Of a stretch of 16,643 nucleotides of DNA, positions 14,508-16,643 are shown one piece after another. Each line of letters begins with the position of its first letter. The first letter of the stretch is position 1. This stretch comes from SIG603 sp964369415 (GTDB lineage: Bacteria > Bacillota > Clostridia > Oscillospirales > Acutalibacteraceae): the NCBI GenBank assembly GCA_964369415.1, contig CAYJFP010000032.1, positions 1 through 16,643 on the forward strand, read 5' to 3'. The notes below the pieces were generated by a model. It did no database searches, was not told where the DNA came from, and worked only from the letters and a program-made list of their open reading frames with translations. A program made the translations under genes and the position numbers.

Positions 14508-15378
14508 TCGCCTTGTATTCTGTAGGTGTAATTCCTGTAAACTGCTTGAAAACACTTGCAAAATAATTGCTTGAGGAAAAATTCAGGTGATAAGCGACAT
14601 CTGTAATACTCATATCGGGGTTTTTTAGTAAAATTTTACTGTTATCGATTTTTTTGAAGTTAATGTACTCCCTTGGAGTAATTCCTGTTGCTTCCTTGAA
14701 TTTTGTTTTAAAATACGAAAGCGAAAAACCGCAAATATCTGCAAGTTCATCTAATCTAATGTCTTCAACAATATTTTTATTTATATATGATGTTATTTTA
14801 GAAATACAGTGCAAATTTTCTTCAGCTTCTAAATCTTGATTTTTCTCAAATAAAACATCGTGCATAAACCTTAAAAACAACAAATGCCCAAGAGAAGTTT
14901 TTTCTTCACTCCCAGATGAAAACGCCTCAAACGCATGTGTCAACAGCTTACAAGAAGAAAGCGAAACCGTCTTGATTCTTAACCTATAGTTTTTTACCGC
15001 TTCATAAAAAAACTGTGCCTGTTGCGAACCTAGCCCTAAGAAATTTTCACTGCTTGATAAATTAATTTGAAACCAAAAAAACTGACATACCGCTTGCGGC
15101 ATACCTTGCGTTCCATGAGGCTCGTTTAAATATGTTGTGAATACATTTCCACCATTTAAAAAGTAATAGTTATCGGGCTCTATAATGTATTGTTGTGTAC
15201 CCTTTATCAAAACCACCATCTCAATGCAATCAGGATGGTAATGCGTATCAAGAGCTGAGTTAGTCTTTGTAAAATCAGCTTTCCCAAACATATTTAAATT
15301 TGGTACTTTTAATATTTTATTCGGCAACTTTTTGTAATTTTTGTCCCATATATAGTCATTATCTAAAAGCTTAAGCAC
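14497..15378 (-). CDS. AraC-family transcriptional regulator with N-terminal cupin domain
   Basis: DNA-binding regulator of 293 residues, normal length. The N-terminal half is a cupin-like sensor with THYHPDCIEMVVLIKG (45-60), followed by YIIEPDNYYFLNGGNVF, as in AraC/RhaS-type sugar sensors. The C-terminal part (about 192-290) has the two helix-turn-helix motifs: RLDELADICGFSLSYFKTKF and MSITDVAYHLNFSSSNYFA, with the signature VFKQFTGITPTEY. The start is GTG at 15378, supported by GAGGTG five bases upstream. It is divergent from the UroD-like gene (96 bp apart) and convergent with the importer, which suggests it controls one or both. The ligand is probably a sugar taken up by the importer (inference). 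Confidence 0.93.
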   Translation of the reverse strand: MLKLLDNDYIWDKNYKKLPNKILKVPNLNMFGKADFTKTNSALDTHYHPDCIEMVVLIKGTQQYIIEPDNYYFLNGGNVFTTYLNEPHGTQGMPQAVCQFFWFQINLSSSENFLGLGSQQAQFFYEAVKNYRLRIKTVSLSSCKLLTHAFEAFSSGSEEKTSLGHLLFLRFMHDVLFEKNQDLEAEENLHCISKITSYINKNIVEDIRLDELADICGFSLSYFKTKFKEATGITPREYINFKKIDNSKILLKNPDMSITDVAYHLNFSSSNYFASVFKQFTGITPTEYKAINL

Positions 15379-15474
15379 ACAATCACCTCATATATCAATA
15401 GTAACAAATACACATTTGTCTATAATACTATATATATTAACATATCCAATAAAAAAAATAAAGGAGTTTTAACC
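15379..15474. promoter_or_regulatory. Divergent control region between the AraC-type and UroD-like genes
   Basis: 96 bp, very AT-rich. A plus-strand TATAAT lies at 15421-15426 with only a weak -35 (ATAGTA) 17 bp upstream, as expected for an activator-dependent promoter. ACAAAT (15404-15409) and ATTTGT (15414-15419) form a dyad with a 4-bp centre, overlapping the expected spacer; it is a candidate regulator site. AAAGGAG serves the plus-strand gene. Confidence 0.5.
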
Positions 15475-16488
15475 ATGACATCTCGTGAAATAGTTATAAG
15501 CACACTCGAATTTAAAAATAAAGAAGGCCATGTGCCAAGAGAATTATGGAATCTTCCTTGGACAGATACCCATTATCCAAACGAATTAAAAGAAATTTTG
15601 TCCACTTTTGAGCCCGACATAGTTCGTGCTCCAAACATTCTAAAAAAGCCGACAATTTCAAAGGGTGACCCTTACAAAATTGGTAATTACATAGATGAAT
15701 GGGGTTGCAAATTTGTCAATATACACGATGGAATTATAGGCGAAGTTAAAGAAGCTATTGTGGAAAGTGAAGAATGGGACGATGTGGATAATATTCACAT
15801 TCCGTATGAGCTACTCGACTTTGATGTTGAAGCGGTGAATGAATTTTGCAAAAACACGGATAAATTTGTAATTGCTGGGTGTAATCCACGCCCGTTTGAG
15901 CAGCTTCAATTCATACGCTCTACAGAAGAATTATATGTTGACCTAATGGACCCGCCAAAAAAAATGCTTGATTTCATGGCAAAAATGAAAGATTTTTACT
16001 GTGAGCTTGTCGAAAAATGGGCACAAACCGACGTTGATGCAATTAGCTTTATGGACGATTGGGGCAGTCAGCAAAGCCTACTAATAAATCCGAAACTTTG
16101 GAAAGAGTATTTTAAGCCATTTTACAAGGATTTTATCGACATCTCAAAACGCTACGGCAAAAAAACCTTTATGCACTCTGACGGATACACCGTCGACATT
16201 TATCCTGAAATGATAGAACTTGGACTCGATGCATTTAATACACAAATTTTCTGCATGGGTACCGACAAACTAAAAGAGTTTAAGGGTAAAATTACATTTT
16301 GGGGTGAAATTGACCGCCAGTACATTTTGCCAAGCGGCACGGTAGAAGACGTAGAAAATGCGGTTAAAGATGTCTATGACAATTTATGGTGTGACGGCGG
16401 ATGTATTGCCCAGTGTGAATTTGGCCCTGGTGCAAAACACGAAAATGTAAGAACCGTTTTTGAAACATGGAGCAAACTAAGAAAGTAG
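15475..16488 (+). CDS. Uroporphyrinogen-decarboxylase-family protein (UroD/MtaA-like), not a haem enzyme
   Basis: Cytoplasmic TIM-barrel protein of 337 residues from the superfamily of HemE and the cobamide methyltransferases (MtaA/CmuA). Family blocks are seen in order: MTSREIVISTLEFKN at the N-terminus, DAISFMDDWGSQQSLLINPKLW (188-209), KKTFMHSDGYTVDIYPEMIELGLDAFN (229-255), TFWGEIDRQ (274-282) and GGCIAQCEFGPG (308-319). The block at 234 is HSDG, whereas the zinc-binding methyltransferases have HxC there, so a standard MtaA activity is doubtful. HemE-type porphyrin residues are not obvious either. Such proteins occur beside carbohydrate importers in many gut Clostridia, with unknown function. 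AAAGGAG lies before the ATG. Context suggests processing of whatever the adjacent importer brings in, perhaps a methylated or acid sugar; that is speculation. Confidence 0.85.
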   Translation: MTSREIVISTLEFKNKEGHVPRELWNLPWTDTHYPNELKEILSTFEPDIVRAPNILKKPTISKGDPYKIGNYIDEWGCKFVNIHDGIIGEVKEAIVESEEWDDVDNIHIPYELLDFDVEAVNEFCKNTDKFVIAGCNPRPFEQLQFIRSTEELYVDLMDPPKKMLDFMAKMKDFYCELVEKWAQTDVDAISFMDDWGSQQSLLINPKLWKEYFKPFYKDFIDISKRYGKKTFMHSDGYTVDIYPEMIELGLDAFNTQIFCMGTDKLKEFKGKITFWGEIDRQYILPSGTVEDVENAVKDVYDNLWCDGGCIAQCEFGPGAKHENVRTVFETWSKLRK

Positions 16489-16491
16489 ACA

Positions 16492-16558
16492 TCTTAAAAT
16501 CATTTAAGAAAATTATAATTAATGATTATTATGCACATACCCTTATCACAACTGTGAT
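16492..16558. other. Spacer with two small inverted repeats before the phosphatase gene
   Basis: TCTTAAA (16492-16498) pairs with TTTAAGA (16503-16509), too AT-rich to be a strong terminator. ATCACA (16545-16550) and TGTGAT (16553-16558) form a dyad that could be a regulator site. A TATAAT lies at 16514-16519 without a good -35. Confidence 0.35.
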
Positions 16559-16594
16559 GTTATGAATAAATATTATTGAAAAGGGATAGTACAT

Positions 16595-16643
16595 ATGAAA
16601 ATCGAACTGTATGCTGCAAGACATGGTGAAACTTTTGCAAATA
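16595..16643 (+). CDS. Histidine phosphatase family protein, N-terminal fragment
   Basis: Only the first 16 codons are in the window: MKIELYAARHGETFAN. The RHGE motif with its phosphorylated histidine, preceded by a short beta strand and followed by T-x-AN, is the start of the phosphoglycerate-mutase-like histidine phosphatases. AAGGGA precedes the ATG by about ten bases. The family covers sugar phosphatases, cofactor-independent mutase relatives and alpha-ribazole phosphatase; 16 residues do not decide among them. It follows the UroD-like gene by 106 bp in the same direction and may be co-transcribed. Confidence 0.75.
   Translation, partial: MKIELYAARHGETFAN

Noticed and set aside
15475..16488. 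True HemE (haem biosynthesis)
   Set aside because: Family blocks are present, but the sequence fits the MtaA/UroD-like branch, no other haem genes are nearby, and the context is sugar uptake.

Overview
The window is AT-rich, uses TTG and GTG starts, has strong AGGAGG-type ribosome binding sites and two Ser/Glu-linked lipoprotein solute-binding proteins, and carries LacI and AraC sugar regulators. This points to a low-GC Gram-positive (Bacillota), most likely a clostridial or Lachnospiraceae-like fermenter of oligosaccharides. No rRNA, tRNA, insertion sequence, phage module or CRISPR array was seen. The assembly is imperfect. There is a 100-N gap at 1988-2087 flanked by one identical 55-mer, and the window itself begins on a 55-mer that recurs at 304-358.

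Left part (1-2485). A secreted Ig-like repeat protein (minus strand) runs off the left edge. Next come a bidirectional terminator and an RluA-family pseudouridine synthase with its own promoter. A gene-poor stretch follows, holding the N gap, an apparent ~55-bp tandem repeat, and what looks like the decayed membrane-anchor tail of another surface protein.

Central sugar locus (2486-10788). A LacI-family regulator lies downstream of a minus-strand importer operon: LplB-type permease, LplC-type permease and a DUF3502-type lipoprotein. Divergent from this operon is a 1097-residue cytoplasmic GH94-type phosphorylase, resembling the long enzymes that include 1,2-beta-oligoglucan phosphorylase. The divergent intergenic region has two near-consensus promoters pointing outward. 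Each has a LacI/CcpA-type dyad just downstream of the predicted start of transcription. The simplest reading is import of a beta-linked oligosaccharide, phosphorolysis to a sugar 1-phosphate inside the cell, and control of both arms by the local LacI protein and/or CcpA. Neither this importer nor the next encodes its ATPase, so a shared MsmX/MsmK-type ATPase elsewhere is expected.

Middle spacer (10789-11368). A strong terminator ends the phosphorylase gene. It is followed by a small unrecognised minus-strand ORF of locally higher GC that contains a perfect 12-bp inverted repeat.

Right part (11369-16643). A second CUT1 importer (lipoprotein and two permeases) has a 17-bp hairpin between the binding-protein and permease genes. 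It converges, with an 11-bp overlap, on an AraC-family regulator. Divergent from the regulator is a uroporphyrinogen-decarboxylase-family protein whose active-site region departs from the cobamide methyltransferase pattern. A histidine-phosphatase gene begins at the right edge. The most interesting uncharacterised combination here is the AraC regulator, the orphan importer and the UroD-like protein; the substrate cannot be read from the sequence.
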